The translations under genes and the position numbers were made by a program. Source: Aliihoeflea aestuarii (GTDB taxonomy: Bacteria > Pseudomonadota > Alphaproteobacteria > Rhizobiales > Rhizobiaceae). From it: a stretch of 64,000 nt of DNA. The stretch is taken from NCBI RefSeq assembly GCF_024105665.1, contig NZ_JAAAMK010000002.1, positions 1 to 64,000 on the forward strand, in the 5' to 3' direction. Under the pieces are notes generated by a model that did not search any database, was not told the DNA's origin, and saw only the letters and a list, made by a program, of their open reading frames with translations. This document shows positions 27,006-40,902 of the stretch, piece after piece. Each line of letters opens with the position of its first letter. The stretch's first letter is position 1.

Positions 27006-27173
27006 GGCTGACCTTGTTTCATCGTTCGAGCGATTCCATATGGCATCCCGAAGCCGGTGCGCAAGCGGTTCGAATGGCGCGGAATTTCCGGCAAGTTCGA
27101 CCGCGTTTGGCGACATATAATTACGGTGCTTCATGCCAACGCCGAGATTGCCTCTATTTCAGCGGCTGCGGGG

Positions 27174-27202
27174 TTGACGATCCGCCGGCTTGGCGGTAGA
27201 AG
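27174..27202 (+). promoter_or_regulatory. Promoter-like sequence of the str operon (rpsL)
   Basis: TTGACG (27174-27179), 17 bases, then TAGAAG (27197-27202). It lies about 247 bases before rpsL, giving a long 5' leader. The gap 27006-27448 is otherwise without a gene; the leader contains no clear intrinsic terminator. Confidence 0.55.
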
Positions 27203-27448
27203 CCGCGTCATCTGAGCCGATGTGAGGGTTTCTTTTCGAAGCGACACGCTTTGAAGTTTGCCTCTCAAACAGGGTTCGTTCTACGAGCGACGACACATTT
27301 CCGGCCTGCACGAAGCAGCAATGCTTCCTCTGCGTTTGTTGGGCAAGACCGTTGAGGCGGTATTTGCCCGAATTCGTGCATGGACATGCTGCCGGCGGCC
27401 GCCCTGACGGGCTTGAGACACGAGTTTGAGAGAAAGAGGAAGGTTTTA

Positions 27449-27820
27449 ATGCCTACCGTCAACCAGCTGATCCGCAAGCCGCGCATTGCGCCGGTGAAGC
27501 GCAATAAGGTTCCGGCCATGCAGGCCAACCCGCAGAAGCGCGGCGTTTGCACGCGCGTCTACACGACGACGCCGAAGAAGCCGAACTCGGCGCTGCGCAA
27601 GGTTGCGAAGATTCGTCTCGTCAACGGTTTCGAGGTGATCGGCTACATTCCGGGCGAAGGCCACAACCTTCAGGAGCACTCCGTGGTCATGATCCGCGGC
27701 GGTCGCGTGAAGGATCTTCCCGGTGTTCGCTACCACATCATTCGCGGCGTGCTGGACACCCAGGGCGTCAAGAACCGCAAGCAGCGTCGTTCGAAGTACG
27801 GCGCCAAGCGTCCGAAGTAA
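27449..27820 (+). CDS. rpsL: 30S ribosomal protein S12
   Basis: A 123-residue S12 of the decoding centre. The motifs [18 protein letters not shown] and [17 protein letters not shown] are intact, with Lys43 and Lys88, the two positions at which changes commonly give streptomycin resistance; both carry the susceptible residue. ATG at 27449 follows AGAGGAAGG. First gene of the str operon with rpsG, fusA and tuf. Confidence 0.98.
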   Translation: MPTVNQLIRKPRIAPVKRNKVPAMQANPQKRGVCTRVYTTTPKKPNSALRKVAKIRLVNGFEVIGYIPGEGHNLQEHSVVMIRGGRVKDLPGVRYHIIRGVLDTQGVKNRKQRRSKYGAKRPK

Positions 27821-27876
27821 GGTTTTCCGGCCGGGCGGATCATTCCGCCGGCTGCTGATCGTGAGAGACGAATAAT

Positions 27877-28347
27877 ATGTCCAGACGCCACCGTGCAGAA
27901 AAGCGTGAGATCAACCCGGACCCGAAGTTCGGCGACCTGATCATCACCAAGTTCATGAACGCCGTCATGTTCGACGGCAAGAAGTCCGCTGCCGAGCGCA
28001 TCGTCTATGGCGCGCTGGAGCAGCTCGAGTCCAAGACGAAGCAGGAGCCGGTCGGCGTGTTCCATACCGCGCTCGACAATGTCGCTCCGCATGTCGAGGT
28101 TCGTTCGCGCCGCGTCGGTGGTGCGACCTATCAGGTTCCGGTCGACGTCCGTCCGGAGCGCCGTCAGGCTCTGGCGATCCGCTGGCTGATCACGGCTGCC
28201 CGCAACCGCAACGAGACGACCATGATCGATCGCCTGTCGGGCGAACTCATGGATGCCTCGAACAATCGCGGCACGGCAGTCAAGAAGCGTGAAGACACGC
28301 ACAAGATGGCCGAAGCCAACCGCGCCTTCGCGCACTACCGCTGGTAA
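27877..28347 (+). CDS. rpsG: 30S ribosomal protein S7
   Basis: A 156-residue S7, which nucleates the 30S head and contacts E-site tRNA. It starts [20 protein letters not shown] and holds [20 protein letters not shown] and the beta-hairpin region [17 protein letters not shown]. In E. coli S7 represses the str mRNA between rpsL and rpsG; the 56-base gap here could serve that but no target structure was identified. It lies 27 bases before fusA. Confidence 0.98.
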   Translation: MSRRHRAEKREINPDPKFGDLIITKFMNAVMFDGKKSAAERIVYGALEQLESKTKQEPVGVFHTALDNVAPHVEVRSRRVGGATYQVPVDVRPERRQALAIRWLITAARNRNETTMIDRLSGELMDASNNRGTAVKKREDTHKMAEANRAFAHYRW

Positions 28348-28374
28348 TTCCGGCGATCAGGGAAAGGCACAATC

Positions 28375-30465
<2,091 letters not shown>

Positions 30466-30532
30466 GCGCCTGTCGGGCTTCGCATAAACGAACACAAAGC
30501 CTGACAAGGCCAACAAGGAATGGAGAATTCAC

Positions 30533-31708
<1,176 letters not shown>

Positions 31709-31722
31709 CAGGAAACGGTCTG

Positions 31723-31752
31723 TCGCGGGCGCGGGCAAGCCCCGCGCCGCGA
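31723..31752 (+). promoter_or_regulatory. Strong hairpin between tuf copy 2 and rpsJ
   Basis: TCGCGGGCGCGGGC and GCCCCGCGCCGCGA pair with one bulge. No U-tract follows (AAGACTTG), so full termination is unlikely; it may be a processing or attenuation site between the str and S10 groups, and rpsJ begins 22 bases later. Confidence 0.45.
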
Positions 31753-31773
31753 AAGACTTGAAGGAAGAAACGC

Positions 31774-32082
31774 ATGAACGGACAGAACATCCGCATCCGC
31801 CTCAAGGCGTTTGACCACCGTGTGCTGGATGCCTCGACGCGTGAAATCGTGTCGACCGCAAAACGCACCGGCGCGAACGTCCGTGGCCCCATTCCGCTGC
31901 CGACCCGTATCGAGAAGTTCACGGTCAACCGCTCGCCGCACATCGACAAGAAGAGCCGCGAGCAGTTCGAGATGCGCACACATAAGCGTCTTCTCGACAT
32001 CGTCGACCCGACCCCGCAGACGGTCGACGCGCTGATGAAGCTCGATCTTGCCGCCGGTGTCGACGTCGAGATCAAGCTCTAA
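31774..32082 (+). CDS. rpsJ: 30S ribosomal protein S10
   Basis: A 102-residue S10 (NusE), beginning [19 protein letters not shown] and containing [20 protein letters not shown]. Besides its role in the 30S head it binds NusB and the NusG KOW domain in antitermination. Its ATG follows GAAGGAAGA. First gene of the S10 operon; the gap to rplC is 64 bases. Confidence 0.98.
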   Translation: MNGQNIRIRLKAFDHRVLDASTREIVSTAKRTGANVRGPIPLPTRIEKFTVNRSPHIDKKSREQFEMRTHKRLLDIVDPTPQTVDALMKLDLAAGVDVEIKL

Positions 32083-32146
32083 AGAGCCAAGACACGAACC
32101 GACCGGGCGAAAGCTCCTAAGGTTCCTCTGAAGGAAGAACGAGAAA

Positions 32147-32878
32147 ATGCGTTCAGGTGTTATTGCACAGAAAGTCGGGATGACGCGCGTCTACAACGAC
32201 GCAGGCGAGCATGTGCCGGTGACGGTTCTCCGCATGGAGAACTGCCAGGTCGTCGCCCAGCGCACCCAGGAAAAGAACGGCTACACGGCAGTGCAGCTCG
32301 GCGTTGGCCTTGCCAAGGTCAAGAACACGTCGAAGGCCATGCGTGGTCATTTCGCCGCCGCCAGCGTCGAGCCGAAGTCGCAGCTCGCCGAGTTCCGCGT
32401 CTCCGAAGACAACATGCTCGACATCGGTGCAGAAATCACCGCCGAGCATTTCGTCGCCGGCCAGAAGGTCGATGTGACGGGCACGTCGGTCGGCAAGGGC
32501 TTCCAGGGTGTCATGAAGCGCTACAATTTCGGTGGCGGTCGTGCATCCCACGGTAACTCGGTCTCGCACCGCTCGCACGGTTCGACCGGTCAGCGTCAGG
32601 ATCCGGGCAAGGTCTTCAAGGGCAAGAAGATGGCCGGCCACATGGGCGCGACCCGCGTGACGACCCAGAACCTCGAAATCGTTTCGACCGATCTTGATCG
32701 CGGTCTGATCCTCATCCGCGGCGCCGTTCCCGGCTCCAAGGGTGCCTGGATCGTCGTTCGCGACGCCGTTAAGTCGCCGGCACCCGACAATGCGCCGAAG
32801 CCGGCCGCGATCCGTGCCGCCAGCAAAAGCGAAGCCTCCAAGGGCGAGACTGCCCCGGCTGCCGAAGGAGCCGAATGA
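32147..32878 (+). CDS. rplC: 50S ribosomal protein L3
   Basis: A 243-residue L3 with the conserved start [16 protein letters not shown] and the long loop [20 protein letters not shown], which reaches toward the peptidyl transferase centre. [17 protein letters not shown] follows. Compared with the E. coli protein it has an extra Ala/Pro/Glu-rich tail of about 30 residues (from about 213), usual in this order. Its stop overlaps the rplD start (ATGATGG), which implies coupled translation. Confidence 0.98.
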   Translation: MRSGVIAQKVGMTRVYNDAGEHVPVTVLRMENCQVVAQRTQEKNGYTAVQLGVGLAKVKNTSKAMRGHFAAASVEPKSQLAEFRVSEDNMLDIGAEITAEHFVAGQKVDVTGTSVGKGFQGVMKRYNFGGGRASHGNSVSHRSHGSTGQRQDPGKVFKGKKMAGHMGATRVTTQNLEIVSTDLDRGLILIRGAVPGSKGAWIVVRDAVKSPAPDNAPKPAAIRAASKSEASKGETAPAAEGAE

Positions 32879-33498
32879 TGGATCTTAAAGTCACCACGCT
32901 CTCCGGCGACGAGGCCGGCAAGCTGAAGCTCTCCGACGAGATCTTCGGTCTCGAGCCCCGCGAGGACATCCTTCAGCGCGTCGTGCGCTGGCAGCTTGCC
33001 AAGAAGCAGCAGGGCACGCACAAGACCAAGGGCCGTGCGGAAATCGCGCGCACCGGCGCCAAGATGTACAAGCAGAAGGGTACGGGCCGCGCTCGTCACT
33101 CGTCGGCTCGCGCTCCGCAGTTCCGCGGCGGCGGCAAGGCCCACGGCCCGGTCGTTCGCAGCCACGCCCACGATCTTCCCAAGAAGCTTCGTGCGCTCGG
33201 CCTGAAGCACGCTCTTTCAGCCAAGGCCAAGGCGTCGGACCTCATCGTCATCGACGATCTGGTCGCATCGGATGCCAAGACCAAGGCGATAGCGGCGAAC
33301 TTCGTGAAGCTCGGTCTGACCAATGCGCTCGTCATCGGCGGCGCTGAACTCGACCAGAACTTCAAGCGCGCCGCTGCCAACATCGCCAATATCGACGTAC
33401 TGCCGGTGCAGGGCATCAACGTCTACGACATCCTTCGTCGCGGCAAGCTGGTGCTTTCCAAGGCGGCTATCGAAGCCCTCGAGGAGCGGTTCAAATGA
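32878..33498 (+). CDS. rplD: 50S ribosomal protein L4
   Basis: A 206-residue L4 with an N-terminal [19 protein letters not shown] and the exit-tunnel loop [20 protein letters not shown]. In E. coli L4 also represses the S10 operon by binding its leader; no matching leader was identified here. ATG at 32878 is preferred, with the ATG three bases earlier equally possible. The stop overlaps rplW by 4 bases (ATGA). Confidence 0.97.
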   Translation: MDLKVTTLSGDEAGKLKLSDEIFGLEPREDILQRVVRWQLAKKQQGTHKTKGRAEIARTGAKMYKQKGTGRARHSSARAPQFRGGGKAHGPVVRSHAHDLPKKLRALGLKHALSAKAKASDLIVIDDLVASDAKTKAIAANFVKLGLTNALVIGGAELDQNFKRAAANIANIDVLPVQGINVYDILRRGKLVLSKAAIEALEERFK

Positions 33499-33788
33499 CG
33501 GATCTTCGCCACTACGACGTGATCGTCTCGCCGGCGATCACCGAGAAGTCGACCATGGCTTCCGAATTCAACCAGGTGGTCTTCAACGTTGCCCGCAAGG
33601 CGACGAAGCCCGAGATCAAGGCCGCTGTCGAGGCGCTGTTCGGGGTCAAGGTCACCGGCGTCAACACGCTCGTCCGCAAGGGCAAGGTGAAGCGGTTCCG
33701 CGGCACCATCGGCCGTACGAGCGACGTCAAGAAGGCTGTCGTGACCCTGGCCGACGGCCAGTCGATCGACGTCTCGACGGGCCTCTGA
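33495..33788 (+). CDS. rplW: 50S ribosomal protein L23
   Basis: A 97-residue L23 located at the tunnel exit, where trigger factor and SRP dock. The typical [20 protein letters not shown] and the [20 protein letters not shown] segment are present. Its start codon overlaps the rplD stop in ATGA, so it is probably translated by re-initiation. Confidence 0.98.
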   Translation: MTDLRHYDVIVSPAITEKSTMASEFNQVVFNVARKATKPEIKAAVEALFGVKVTGVNTLVRKGKVKRFRGTIGRTSDVKKAVVTLADGQSIDVSTGL

Positions 33789-33810
33789 GCGACCGGAAGG
33801 ACATAGAACA

Positions 33811-34647
33811 ATGGCACTCAAGAAATTCAATCCGGTAACGCCAGGTACCCGCCAGTTGGTCATCGTCGACCGCTCGGGCCTTTACAAGGGCAAGCCCGTC
33901 AAGGGACTGACCGAAGGTCTGAAGTCGGCCGGCGGCCGCAACAATGCCGGTCGCGTCACCGCGCGGTATCAGGGCGGCGGTCACAAGCGCACCTACCGCA
34001 TCATCGACTTCAAACGTCGCAAGTTCGACGTGTCGGCGACGGTCGAGCGTATCGAATACGATCCGAACCGCACAGCCTTCATCGCGCTTTTGAAGTACGA
34101 GGACGGCGAACTGGCCTATATCCTGGCACCGCAGCGTCTTGCTGTCGGCGACAAGGTCATTGCCGGCGAGAAGGCGATCGACGTGAAGCCGGGCAACGCG
34201 ATGCCGCTTGGCTCGATGCCGGTCGGTACGATCGTCCATAATGTCGAGCTGAAGCCGGGCAAGGGTGGTCAGGTCGCACGGTCCGCCGGTTCCTACGCTC
34301 AGTTGGTCGGCCGCGACCAGGGCATGGCGATCCTGCGCCTGAACTCGGGCGAGCAGCGCCTCGTTCACGGCTCGTGCATAGCGACTGTCGGTGCAGTCTC
34401 GAACCCGGACCACGGCAACATCAACCTGGGCAAGGCCGGCCGTTCGCGCTGGCTGGGCAAGCGTCCGCATGTTCGCGGCGTCGCCATGAACCCGGTCGAT
34501 CACCCGCATGGTGGTGGTGAAGGACGCACGTCCGGTGGCCGTCATCCGGTCACGCCCTGGGGCAAGCCTACCAAGGGCAAGAAGACGCGGTCCAACAAAT
34601 CGACCGACAAGTTCATCATGCGCTCGCGCCACGCGCGCAAGAGCTAA
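33811..34647 (+). CDS. rplB: 50S ribosomal protein L2
   Basis: A 278-residue L2, one of the largest and most conserved 50S proteins, needed for subunit joining and peptidyl transfer. The C-terminal motif [20 protein letters not shown] carries the conserved His near the catalytic centre. The N-terminal [20 protein letters not shown] is usual. Fifteen bases separate its stop from rpsS. Confidence 0.98.
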   Translation: MALKKFNPVTPGTRQLVIVDRSGLYKGKPVKGLTEGLKSAGGRNNAGRVTARYQGGGHKRTYRIIDFKRRKFDVSATVERIEYDPNRTAFIALLKYEDGELAYILAPQRLAVGDKVIAGEKAIDVKPGNAMPLGSMPVGTIVHNVELKPGKGGQVARSAGSYAQLVGRDQGMAILRLNSGEQRLVHGSCIATVGAVSNPDHGNINLGKAGRSRWLGKRPHVRGVAMNPVDHPHGGGEGRTSGGRHPVTPWGKPTKGKKTRSNKSTDKFIMRSRHARKS

Positions 34648-34662
34648 GGAAAGGGTGTCAAC

Positions 34663-34941
34663 GTGACCCGTTCAGTTTGGAAAGGCCCGTTCGTCGACGG
34701 TTATCTGCTCAAGAAGGCAGATAAGGTTCGCGAAGGCGGTCGCAACGAGGTGATCAAGATGTGGAGCCGTCGCTCCACCATCCTGCCGCAGTTTGTCGGC
34801 CTCACCTTCGGTGTTTACAACGGTCAAAAGCATATCCCGGTCAACGTGACCGAGGAAATGGTCGGCCAGAAATTCGGTGAGTTTTCGCCCACCCGTACCT
34901 ATTACGGCCACGGCGCGGACAAGAAGGCAAAGAGGAAGTAA
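34663..34941 (+). CDS. rpsS: 30S ribosomal protein S19
   Basis: A 92-residue S19 of the 30S head. It carries [19 protein letters not shown] and the C-terminal [20 protein letters not shown]. The start is GTG at 34663, with GGAAAGGG upstream; no in-frame ATG fits the family N-terminus. It ends two bases before rplV. Confidence 0.97.
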   Translation: MTRSVWKGPFVDGYLLKKADKVREGGRNEVIKMWSRRSTILPQFVGLTFGVYNGQKHIPVNVTEEMVGQKFGEFSPTRTYYGHGADKKAKRK

Positions 34942-34943
34942 CG

Positions 34944-35330
34944 ATGGGCAAGGCCAAGGCTCCGCGCAGGCTTGCTGACAACGAGGCACGCGCCGTTCTG
35001 CGTACCATTCGCGTCAGCCCTCAGAAGCTCAATCTCGTTGCCGCCTTGATCCGCGGCAAGAAGGTGGGCACTGCGCTGAACGAACTCGAGTTCTCGCGCA
35101 AGCGCATCGCGGAAACCGTCAGGAAGACGCTTCAGTCCGCGATTGCGAACGCCGAGAACAATCACGACCTCGACGTCGATGCTCTGGTGGTGGCCGAGGC
35201 CTATGTCGGCAAGTCCATCGTCATGAAGCGTTTCCACGCTCGTGGCCGCGGTCGTGCCTCGCGCATCGAGAAGCCGTTCTCGCACCTGACGATCGTCGTG
35301 CGCGAAGTTGAAGAAGTGGAGGCCGCATAA
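34944..35330 (+). CDS. rplV: 50S ribosomal protein L22
   Basis: A 128-residue L22, whose long beta-hairpin lines the exit tunnel and is a site of macrolide resistance. The motifs [31 protein letters not shown] and the hairpin part [20 protein letters not shown] are intact. The stop and the rpsC start share one base (TAATG), which implies coupled translation. Confidence 0.98.
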   Translation: MGKAKAPRRLADNEARAVLRTIRVSPQKLNLVAALIRGKKVGTALNELEFSRKRIAETVRKTLQSAIANAENNHDLDVDALVVAEAYVGKSIVMKRFHARGRGRASRIEKPFSHLTIVVREVEEVEAA

Positions 35331-36037
35331 TGGGTCAGAAAATCAATCCGGTTGGCTTCCGTCTCGGCATCAACCGCACCTGGGATTCGCGTTGGTACGC
35401 GAATACCGGCGAGTACGGCAAGCTGCTCCACGAAGACCTCAAGATCCGCTCCTATCTGGAGAAGGAATTGAAGCAGGCTGCGGTCTCCAAGATCGTGATC
35501 GAGCGTCCGCACAAGAAGTGCCGCGTGACAATCCATGCGGCCCGTCCGGGTCTGATCATCGGCAAGAAGGGCGCCGACATCGAGAAGCTTCGCAAGAAGC
35601 TGACCGAGATGACGAAGTCCGAGACGCACCTCAACATCGTCGAGGTTCGCAAGCCCGAGATTGACGCCAAGCTGGTCGCGCAGTCGATCGCGCAGCAGCT
35701 TGAGCGCCGCGTCGCGTTCCGCCGCGCCATGAAGCGTGCCGTTCAGTCGGCGATGCGTCTGGGCGCCGAGGGCATCCGTATCAACTGCTCGGGTCGTCTG
35801 GGCGGTGCGGAAATCGCGCGCATGGAATGGTACCGTGAAGGCCGCGTGCCGCTGCATACGCTGCGCGCCGACGTCGATTACGGCACGGCCGAAGCGCAGA
35901 CCGCCTATGGGATCTGCGGCGTCAAGGTCTGGGTGTTCAAGGGCGAGATCCTGGAGCATGACCCGATGGCTTCGGAACGCCGCGCCATCGAGGGCGATTC
36001 GCAAGGTGGCTCCGGTCGCCGTCGCGAAAACGCCTGA
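35330..36037 (+). CDS. rpsC: 30S ribosomal protein S3
   Basis: A 235-residue S3 with the start [20 protein letters not shown] and a KH domain containing [20 protein letters not shown]. The C-terminal domain has [21 protein letters not shown]3 forms part of the mRNA entry helicase with S4 and S5. Its start overlaps the rplV stop by one base. Confidence 0.98.
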   Translation: MGQKINPVGFRLGINRTWDSRWYANTGEYGKLLHEDLKIRSYLEKELKQAAVSKIVIERPHKKCRVTIHAARPGLIIGKKGADIEKLRKKLTEMTKSETHLNIVEVRKPEIDAKLVAQSIAQQLERRVAFRRAMKRAVQSAMRLGAEGIRINCSGRLGGAEIARMEWYREGRVPLHTLRADVDYGTAEAQTAYGICGVKVWVFKGEILEHDPMASERRAIEGDSQGGSGRRRENA

Positions 36038-36064
36038 ATGGCAAGATAGTTTTGGAGAATTAGA

Positions 36065-36478
36065 ATGCTGCAGCCAAAGCGCACGAAGTTCCGCAAGCAG
36101 TTCAAGGGCCGTATCCACGGTACCGCGAAGGGCGGAACGGACTTGAATTTCGGCGGGTTCGGTCTGAAGGCGCTTGAGCCGAACCGGGTCACCGCCCGTG
36201 AGATCGAAGCTGCCCGCCGTGCCATCACGCGTCAGATGAAGCGTCAGGGCCGTGTCTGGATCCGTGTGTTCCCGGATGTGCCGGTGACCTCGAAGCCGAC
36301 CGAAGTCCGCATGGGTAAGGGCAAGGGTTCGGTCGATTACTGGGCGTGCCGGGTCAAGCCGGGCCGCGTCATGTTCGAGATCGACGGCGTCTCGGAAGAC
36401 ATCGCCCGCGAGGCTCTGCGCCTCGGCGCGGCGAAGCTTTCGGTGCGCACGCGCTTTATCCAGCGTATCGCAGAATAG
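36065..36478 (+). CDS. rplP: 50S ribosomal protein L16
   Basis: A 137-residue L16, which helps place the A-site tRNA. The conserved [19 protein letters not shown] start and the [20 protein letters not shown] and [19 protein letters not shown] segments are present. The Arg residue hydroxylated in some bacteria lies in the second segment; whether it is modified here is unknown. It is 13 bases before rpmC. Confidence 0.98.
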   Translation: MLQPKRTKFRKQFKGRIHGTAKGGTDLNFGGFGLKALEPNRVTAREIEAARRAITRQMKRQGRVWIRVFPDVPVTSKPTEVRMGKGKGSVDYWACRVKPGRVMFEIDGVSEDIAREALRLGAAKLSVRTRFIQRIAE

Positions 36479-36491
36479 GAAAGGGCTGATC

Positions 36492-36692
36492 ATGAAGGCC
36501 GCTGATGTTCGGGCGAAGACGCTCGATGAGCTCAATGACGATCTGGCCAGCCTGAAGAAGGAGCAGTTCAACCTGCGCTTCCAGAAGGCGACCGGCCAGA
36601 TCGAGAAAACCGCACGCGTGAAGGAAGTCCGCAGGGACATCGCGCGTATCAAGACGATCGCGGCCGAGAAGGCTGCCGGCAAGAAGGCTTGA
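36492..36692 (+). CDS. rpmC: 50S ribosomal protein L29
   Basis: A 66-residue, mostly helical L29 located near the tunnel exit next to L23. It contains [20 protein letters not shown] and the [14 protein letters not shown] helix, both family signatures. The start follows GGAAAGGG, and rpsQ begins 10 bases after its stop. Confidence 0.97.
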   Translation: MKAADVRAKTLDELNDDLASLKKEQFNLRFQKATGQIEKTARVKEVRRDIARIKTIAAEKAAGKKA

Positions 36693-36702
36693 GGACAAGA
36701 AT

Positions 36703-36957
36703 ATGCCAAAGCGCATCATGCAGGGCACGGTCGTCTCCGACAAGAACGACAAGACGGTCGTGGTCAAGATCGAGCGTCGCTTCACCCATCCGGTGATGAA
36801 GAAGACCGTTCGCCAGACCAAGCGGTACAAGGCGCATGACGAGAACAACACTGCCAAGGTGGGTGATTTCGTCTTCATTCAGGAGTCGGCGCCGATCTCC
36901 AAGGACAAGAAGTGGGTCGTGATCGAAAATCAGACCCAGGCAGCTACGGCTGAATAA
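36703..36957 (+). CDS. rpsQ: 30S ribosomal protein S17
   Basis: An 84-residue S17, an early 16S-binding OB-fold protein. It has [20 protein letters not shown] and the [20 protein letters not shown] segment. It ends the S10 group; 70 bases separate it from rplN, including an imperfect inverted repeat (GGAGAG/CTCTCC). Confidence 0.97.
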   Translation: MPKRIMQGTVVSDKNDKTVVVKIERRFTHPVMKKTVRQTKRYKAHDENNTAKVGDFVFIQESAPISKDKKWVVIENQTQAATAE

Positions 36958-37027
36958 GAACAAAACTTGCTAATGCCGGAGAGGGCGTATATGTGCCGCT
37001 CTCCGTATAATCAGAAGGCGGCCAGTC

Positions 37028-37396
37028 ATGATTCAGATGCAAACAAACCTCGACGTGGCGGATAATTCCGGCGCACGTCGTGTCATGTGCATCAAGGTGC
37101 TGGGCGGCTCGAAGCGGAAATACGCTTCCGTGGGCGACATCATCGTCGTCTCGGTCAAGGAAGCCATTCCGCGCGGCCGCGTTAAGAAGGGTGATGTGAT
37201 GAAGGCGGTCGTGGTTCGCACGGCCAAGGACATCCGTCGTCCAGACGGCAGCGTGATCCGTTTCGACAAGAACGCAGCCGTTCTCGTCGACAACAAGAAA
37301 GAGCCGGTGGGCACGCGTATCTTCGGTCCCGTTCCGCGCGAATTGCGCGCGAAGAACCACATGAAGATCATCTCGCTTGCACCGGAAGTGCTTTAA
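37028..37396 (+). CDS. rplN: 50S ribosomal protein L14
   Basis: A 122-residue L14 at the subunit interface, starting [20 protein letters not shown] and containing [20 protein letters not shown] and [13 protein letters not shown]. First gene of the spc group. The next gene, rplX, starts 11 bases after its stop. Confidence 0.98.
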   Translation: MIQMQTNLDVADNSGARRVMCIKVLGGSKRKYASVGDIIVVSVKEAIPRGRVKKGDVMKAVVVRTAKDIRRPDGSVIRFDKNAAVLVDNKKEPVGTRIFGPVPRELRAKNHMKIISLAPEVL

Positions 37397-37407
37397 GGGG
37401 CCGGGAA

Positions 37408-37719
37408 ATGCAGAAGATTCGTAAAGGCGACAAGGTCGTCATCCTGGCCGGCAAGGACAAGGGCCGTACAGGTGAAGTCGTGCAGGTGATGCCGAAGGAA
37501 GACAAGGCTGTCGTCCGCGGCATCAACATGATCGCGCGCCACCAGAAGCAGTCCGCTTCGCAGGAAGGCGGGATCATCCGCAAGGAAGCCCCCCTCCATC
37601 TGTCGAACATCGCGATCGCCGACCCCAAGGACTCAAAGCCGACCCGCGTCGGTTTCGAGTTCCGCGACGGCAAGAAGGTCCGCATCGCCAAGCGCTCCGG
37701 AGAAGTGATCAATGGCTGA
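37408..37719 (+). CDS. rplX: 50S ribosomal protein L24
   Basis: A 103-residue L24, an assembly initiator for the 50S subunit with an N-terminal KOW motif ([20 protein letters not shown]). [12 protein letters not shown] and the basic tail [17 protein letters not shown] follow. Its last 8 bases overlap the start of rplE, so the two are probably coupled. Confidence 0.97.
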   Translation: MQKIRKGDKVVILAGKDKGRTGEVVQVMPKEDKAVVRGINMIARHQKQSASQEGGIIRKEAPLHLSNIAIADPKDSKPTRVGFEFRDGKKVRIAKRSGEVING

Positions 37720-38269
37720 CGCCAAGTATGAGCCGCGGCTCAAAAAGCTCTACAACGAGACGATCCGCAAGGCGCTCCAGGAAGAGTTCAACTACGCCAA
37801 CGAGATGATGATCCCCCGTCTCGACAAGGTGGTCATCAACATGGGCGTCGGCGAAGCGACGGGCGACTCCAAGAAGCCCGCCGTTGCCGCCGAGGATCTC
37901 GCGCTGATCGCCGGTCAGAAGCCGGTCATCACGCGTGCCCGCAACTCGATCGCCGGCTTCAAGGTGCGCGAGGACATGCCGATCGGTACGAAGGTCACCC
38001 TTCGCCAGGACCGCATGTTCGACTTCGTCGACCGTCTGGTGACGATCGCACTTCCGCGCGTTCGCGACTTTCGGGGCTTGAACCCGAAGAGCTTCGACGG
38101 CCGTGGCAACTTCGCCATGGGCATCAAGGAGCACATCGTGTTCCCCGAGATCAATTACGACAAGGTCGACCAGATCTGGGGAATGGACATCATCGTTTGT
38201 ACGACTGCCGCAACGGATGACGAGGCACGGGCATTGCTCAAGGCCTTCAACTTCCCGTTCCGCCAGTAA
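37712..38269 (+). CDS. rplE: 50S ribosomal protein L5
   Basis: A 185-residue L5 that binds 5S rRNA and the P-site tRNA. It shows [18 protein letters not shown], the loop [20 protein letters not shown] and the C-terminal [20 protein letters not shown]. The start lies inside rplX. rpsN follows after 26 bases. Confidence 0.98.
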   Translation: MADAKYEPRLKKLYNETIRKALQEEFNYANEMMIPRLDKVVINMGVGEATGDSKKPAVAAEDLALIAGQKPVITRARNSIAGFKVREDMPIGTKVTLRQDRMFDFVDRLVTIALPRVRDFRGLNPKSFDGRGNFAMGIKEHIVFPEINYDKVDQIWGMDIIVCTTAATDDEARALLKAFNFPFRQ

Positions 38270-38295
38270 CGGCAGCGAATAAAGGACAATCTGAA

Positions 38296-38601
38296 ATGGC
38301 AAAGACCAGCTCAGTCGAGAAGAACCAGAAGCGCGCCAAGCTTGTGAAGCGTTATGCCAACAAGCGTGCCGAGCTGAAGGCGACGATCATGGATCAGAAG
38401 CTTCCGATGGACGAGCGTTTTCGTGCGCAGCTTGAACTCGCGGCACTCCCGCGCAACTCGTCGAAGACCCGCGTTCGCAATCGTTGCGAAGTCACCGGCC
38501 GTCCGCGCGCCTACTATCGCAAGCTCAAGATGAGCCGTATTGCGCTGCGCGAACTCGGCAACAACGGCCTGATCCCCGGCCTCGTCAAGTCCAGCTGGTA
38601 A
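38296..38601 (+). CDS. rpsN: 30S ribosomal protein S14 (zinc-free long form)
   Basis: A 101-residue S14 of the long form. It lacks the two CxxC pairs of the zinc form; at the corresponding place it reads [20 protein letters not shown]. The N-terminal half is basic and helical. The C-terminal [20 protein letters not shown] is characteristic. It is followed after 14 bases by rpsH, whose start is preceded by AAGGAGG. Confidence 0.97.
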   Translation: MAKTSSVEKNQKRAKLVKRYANKRAELKATIMDQKLPMDERFRAQLELAALPRNSSKTRVRNRCEVTGRPRAYYRKLKMSRIALRELGNNGLIPGLVKSSW

Positions 38602-38615
38602 GGAGGATTTGTTTC

Positions 38616-39014
38616 ATGTCCATGAGTGATCCTCTCGGCGATATGCTGACCCGCATCCGCAACGCCTACGGCCGCAAGAAGACCAAGGTCTCGACGCCCG
38701 CCTCGCGCCTGCGCGCCCGCGTTCTCGACGTCCTGAAGTCGGAAGGCTACATCCGCGACTACAGCCAGGTCGACTACGACAACGGCAAGTCGGAAATCGA
38801 GATCGAGCTGAAGTACTACGAAGGCCAGCCGGTGATCCGCGAAATCGCGCGCGTTTCCAAGCCGGGCCGTCGTGTGTACGTCTCCGTCAAATCCATCCCG
38901 CATGTCGCGAACGGACTCGGCATTGCCATTCTCTCCACGCCGAAGGGCGTCATGGCGGACCACCAGGCCCGTGAAGAGAATGTCGGCGGCGAGATTCTCT
39001 GCCAGATCTTCTGA
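38616..39014 (+). CDS. rpsH: 30S ribosomal protein S8
   Basis: A 132-residue S8, a central-domain 16S binder, starting [20 protein letters not shown] and ending [20 protein letters not shown]-type sequence with GGEILCQIF. In E. coli S8 represses the spc operon at the rplE start; here that start overlaps rplX, so a similar control would affect both. The start is preceded by a near-perfect ribosome-binding site AAGGAGG. Confidence 0.97.
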   Translation: MSMSDPLGDMLTRIRNAYGRKKTKVSTPASRLRARVLDVLKSEGYIRDYSQVDYDNGKSEIEIELKYYEGQPVIREIARVSKPGRRVYVSVKSIPHVANGLGIAILSTPKGVMADHQAREENVGGEILCQIF

Positions 39015-39052
39015 TCGGCGTTCGAAACGAAATAGAAGACGAGGACAACGAA

Positions 39053-39586
39053 ATGTCTCGTATTGGCAAGAAGCCGCTCTCGCTCCCGCAGGGCGTGACC
39101 GCGTCGGTCGACGGTCGTACCGTCACCGCCAAAGGTCCGAAAGGCGAACTGAAGTTCGTCGTCAACGACGAAGTGCTGATCAAGATGGAAGAAGGCCAGA
39201 TTTCGGTCTCTCCCAAGGATGAATCCAAGGACGCGCGTTCCAAGTGGGGAATGTCGCGCACCCAGATCGAGAACATCCTGAACGGCGTGTCCAAGGGTTT
39301 CGAGCGTCGCCTCGAAATCACGGGCGTTGGTTACCGTGCCGCTCTGCAGGGAAAGAACCTGCAGCTCGCGCTCGGTTTCAGCCATGACGTCGTCTACCAG
39401 ACGCCGGAAGGCATCACGATCCAGGTGCCCAAGCCGACCGAGATCGTCGTGTCGGGCATTGACAAGCAGCAGGTCGGTCAGGTAGCAGCCGAAATCCGTG
39501 AATACAGGCCGCCGGAGCCCTACAAGGGCAAGGGTGTCCGCTATGCCAACGAGCGCATCGTGCGCAAGGAAGGCAAGAAGAAGTAA
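39053..39586 (+). CDS. rplF: 50S ribosomal protein L6
   Basis: A 177-residue L6, two repeated alpha/beta domains near the factor-binding centre. It starts [20 protein letters not shown] and has the C-terminal signature [20 protein letters not shown]. The start follows GAGGACAAC. The gap to rplR is 87 bases. Confidence 0.98.
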   Translation: MSRIGKKPLSLPQGVTASVDGRTVTAKGPKGELKFVVNDEVLIKMEEGQISVSPKDESKDARSKWGMSRTQIENILNGVSKGFERRLEITGVGYRAALQGKNLQLALGFSHDVVYQTPEGITIQVPKPTEIVVSGIDKQQVGQVAAEIREYRPPEPYKGKGVRYANERIVRKEGKKK

Positions 39587-39673
39587 GAACGTAACGCCAC
39601 GGGGTGCGGTCGCGGGAGGCATGTCAGCCTACCGCATATGGCCGGCCCCGTTTTCCAAGGCAGGGATATTATC

Positions 39674-40030
39674 ATGGCAAATAATTCGGCAGCGCGCCGT
39701 GCTTTTCGCGTTCGCAAGCAGATCAAGAAGGTCGCTGGTGACCGTCCGCGTCTTTCGGTTCACCGCACCTCGAAGAACATCTACGTTCAGGTGATCGACG
39801 ACACCAACGGCAACACCATTGCCTCGGCTTCGACGCTCGAGAAGGATCTCAAGGGTTCGCTCAAGACCGGCGCCGACTCCGCCGCTGCTGCCGCCGTCGG
39901 CAAGCTGGTAGCCGAGCGTGCCGTCAAGGCCGGCGTCAAGGAAGTCGTCTTCGACCGTGGACGTTTCCTCTACCACGGCCGCGTCAAGGCTCTGGCCGAG
40001 GCAGCCCGAGAAGGCGGCCTGAACTTCTAA
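39674..40030 (+). CDS. rplR: 50S ribosomal protein L18
   Basis: A 118-residue L18, a 5S rRNA-binding protein. It has a basic N-terminus ([20 protein letters not shown]), [18 protein letters not shown] and the C-terminal [20 protein letters not shown]. The ATG at 39674 ([10 protein letters not shown]) is chosen over upstream in-frame starts that do not match the family. A hairpin with a nearby U-tract follows the stop. Confidence 0.97.
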   Translation: MANNSAARRAFRVRKQIKKVAGDRPRLSVHRTSKNIYVQVIDDTNGNTIASASTLEKDLKGSLKTGADSAAAAAVGKLVAERAVKAGVKEVVFDRGRFLYHGRVKALAEAAREGGLNF

Positions 40031-40038
40031 ACCGGGGC

Positions 40039-40067
40039 AGGGCGGGTTTCCCGCCCTCGTCCTTTTT
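40039..40067 (+). terminator. Hairpin with U-tract between rplR and rpsE
   Basis: AGGGCGGG (40039-40046) and CCCGCCCT (40050-40057) pair across TTT, and TTTTT occurs five bases beyond. It is inside the spc operon, so if active it would be an attenuator that trims expression of rpsE and later genes, not an operon end. Confidence 0.5.
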
Positions 40068-40103
40068 GCAACCCGTGCTTCCGGAAAAGAATAAGGACAG
40101 GAT

Positions 40104-40667
40104 ATGGCACAGGATCGTAGGGAAGGTGGTCGCGGACGCGATCGCGAAGAGCGCGACGACGGCTTCGTCGACAAGCTCGTACACATCAACCGCGTCGCCA
40201 AGGTGGTGAAGGGTGGTCGTCGCTTCGGCTTCGCCGCGCTCGTCGTCGTCGGCGACCAGAAGGGCCGCGTCGGCTTCGGACACGGCAAGGCACGCGAAGT
40301 GCCGGAGGCCATCCGCAAGGCGACCGAGAGTGCCAAGCGCGAGATGATCTTCGTGCCGCTGCGCGACGGTCGCACGCTCCACCACGACGTCCATGGCCGC
40401 CATGGCGCCGGCAAGGTTCTGCTGCGCACCGCCAAGGCCGGTACGGGCATCATCGCGGGTGGCCCGATGCGCGCCGTCTTCGAGACGCTCGGCATGCATG
40501 ACGTCGTCGCCAAGTCGATGGGTTCCTCGAATCCGTACAACATGGTTCGCGCCACGTTCGACGCCCTGAAGCACCAGCTTCACCCGAAGGACGTCGCCGC
40601 TCAGCGTGGCATCAAGTATTCGACGCTCCAGGCACGCCGCGGCGCTGCCGTGTCGTCCGACGAATAG
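40104..40667 (+). CDS. rpsE: 30S ribosomal protein S5
   Basis: A 187-residue S5, which with S3 and S4 lines the mRNA entry channel and affects accuracy. The signature [20 protein letters not shown] is followed by [20 protein letters not shown] and [18 protein letters not shown]. The N-terminal 18 residues are highly charged and variable. The start follows AAGGACAGG; rpmD follows after 25 bases. Confidence 0.98.
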   Translation: MAQDRREGGRGRDREERDDGFVDKLVHINRVAKVVKGGRRFGFAALVVVGDQKGRVGFGHGKAREVPEAIRKATESAKREMIFVPLRDGRTLHHDVHGRHGAGKVLLRTAKAGTGIIAGGPMRAVFETLGMHDVVAKSMGSSNPYNMVRATFDALKHQLHPKDVAAQRGIKYSTLQARRGAAVSSDE

Positions 40668-40692
40668 TCGGGTGTAGGGAAGGATTGGTTCT

Positions 40693-40887
40693 ATGGCCAA
40701 GAAGGCAAAGACGCTGACCGTCGAACAGATCGGCAGCCCCATTCGCCGTCCGGACGCCCAGCGCGCAACGCTCGTCGGACTCGGTTTGAACAAGATGCAT
40801 CGTCGCCGCACGCTGGAGGATACTCCTTCGGTTCGCGGCATGATCGCCAAAGTGCAGCATCTCGTCCGCCTCGTGGACGAGGCGTAA
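40693..40887 (+). CDS. rpmD: 50S ribosomal protein L30
   Basis: A 64-residue L30 with the core [20 protein letters not shown] and [19 protein letters not shown]. It is a non-essential protein in some bacteria and absent in others; here it keeps the standard place between rpsE and rplO. The start follows GGGAAGGA. Confidence 0.96.
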   Translation: MAKKAKTLTVEQIGSPIRRPDAQRATLVGLGLNKMHRRRTLEDTPSVRGMIAKVQHLVRLVDEA

Positions 40888-40902
40888 GCAGGAGCGACCA
40901 AA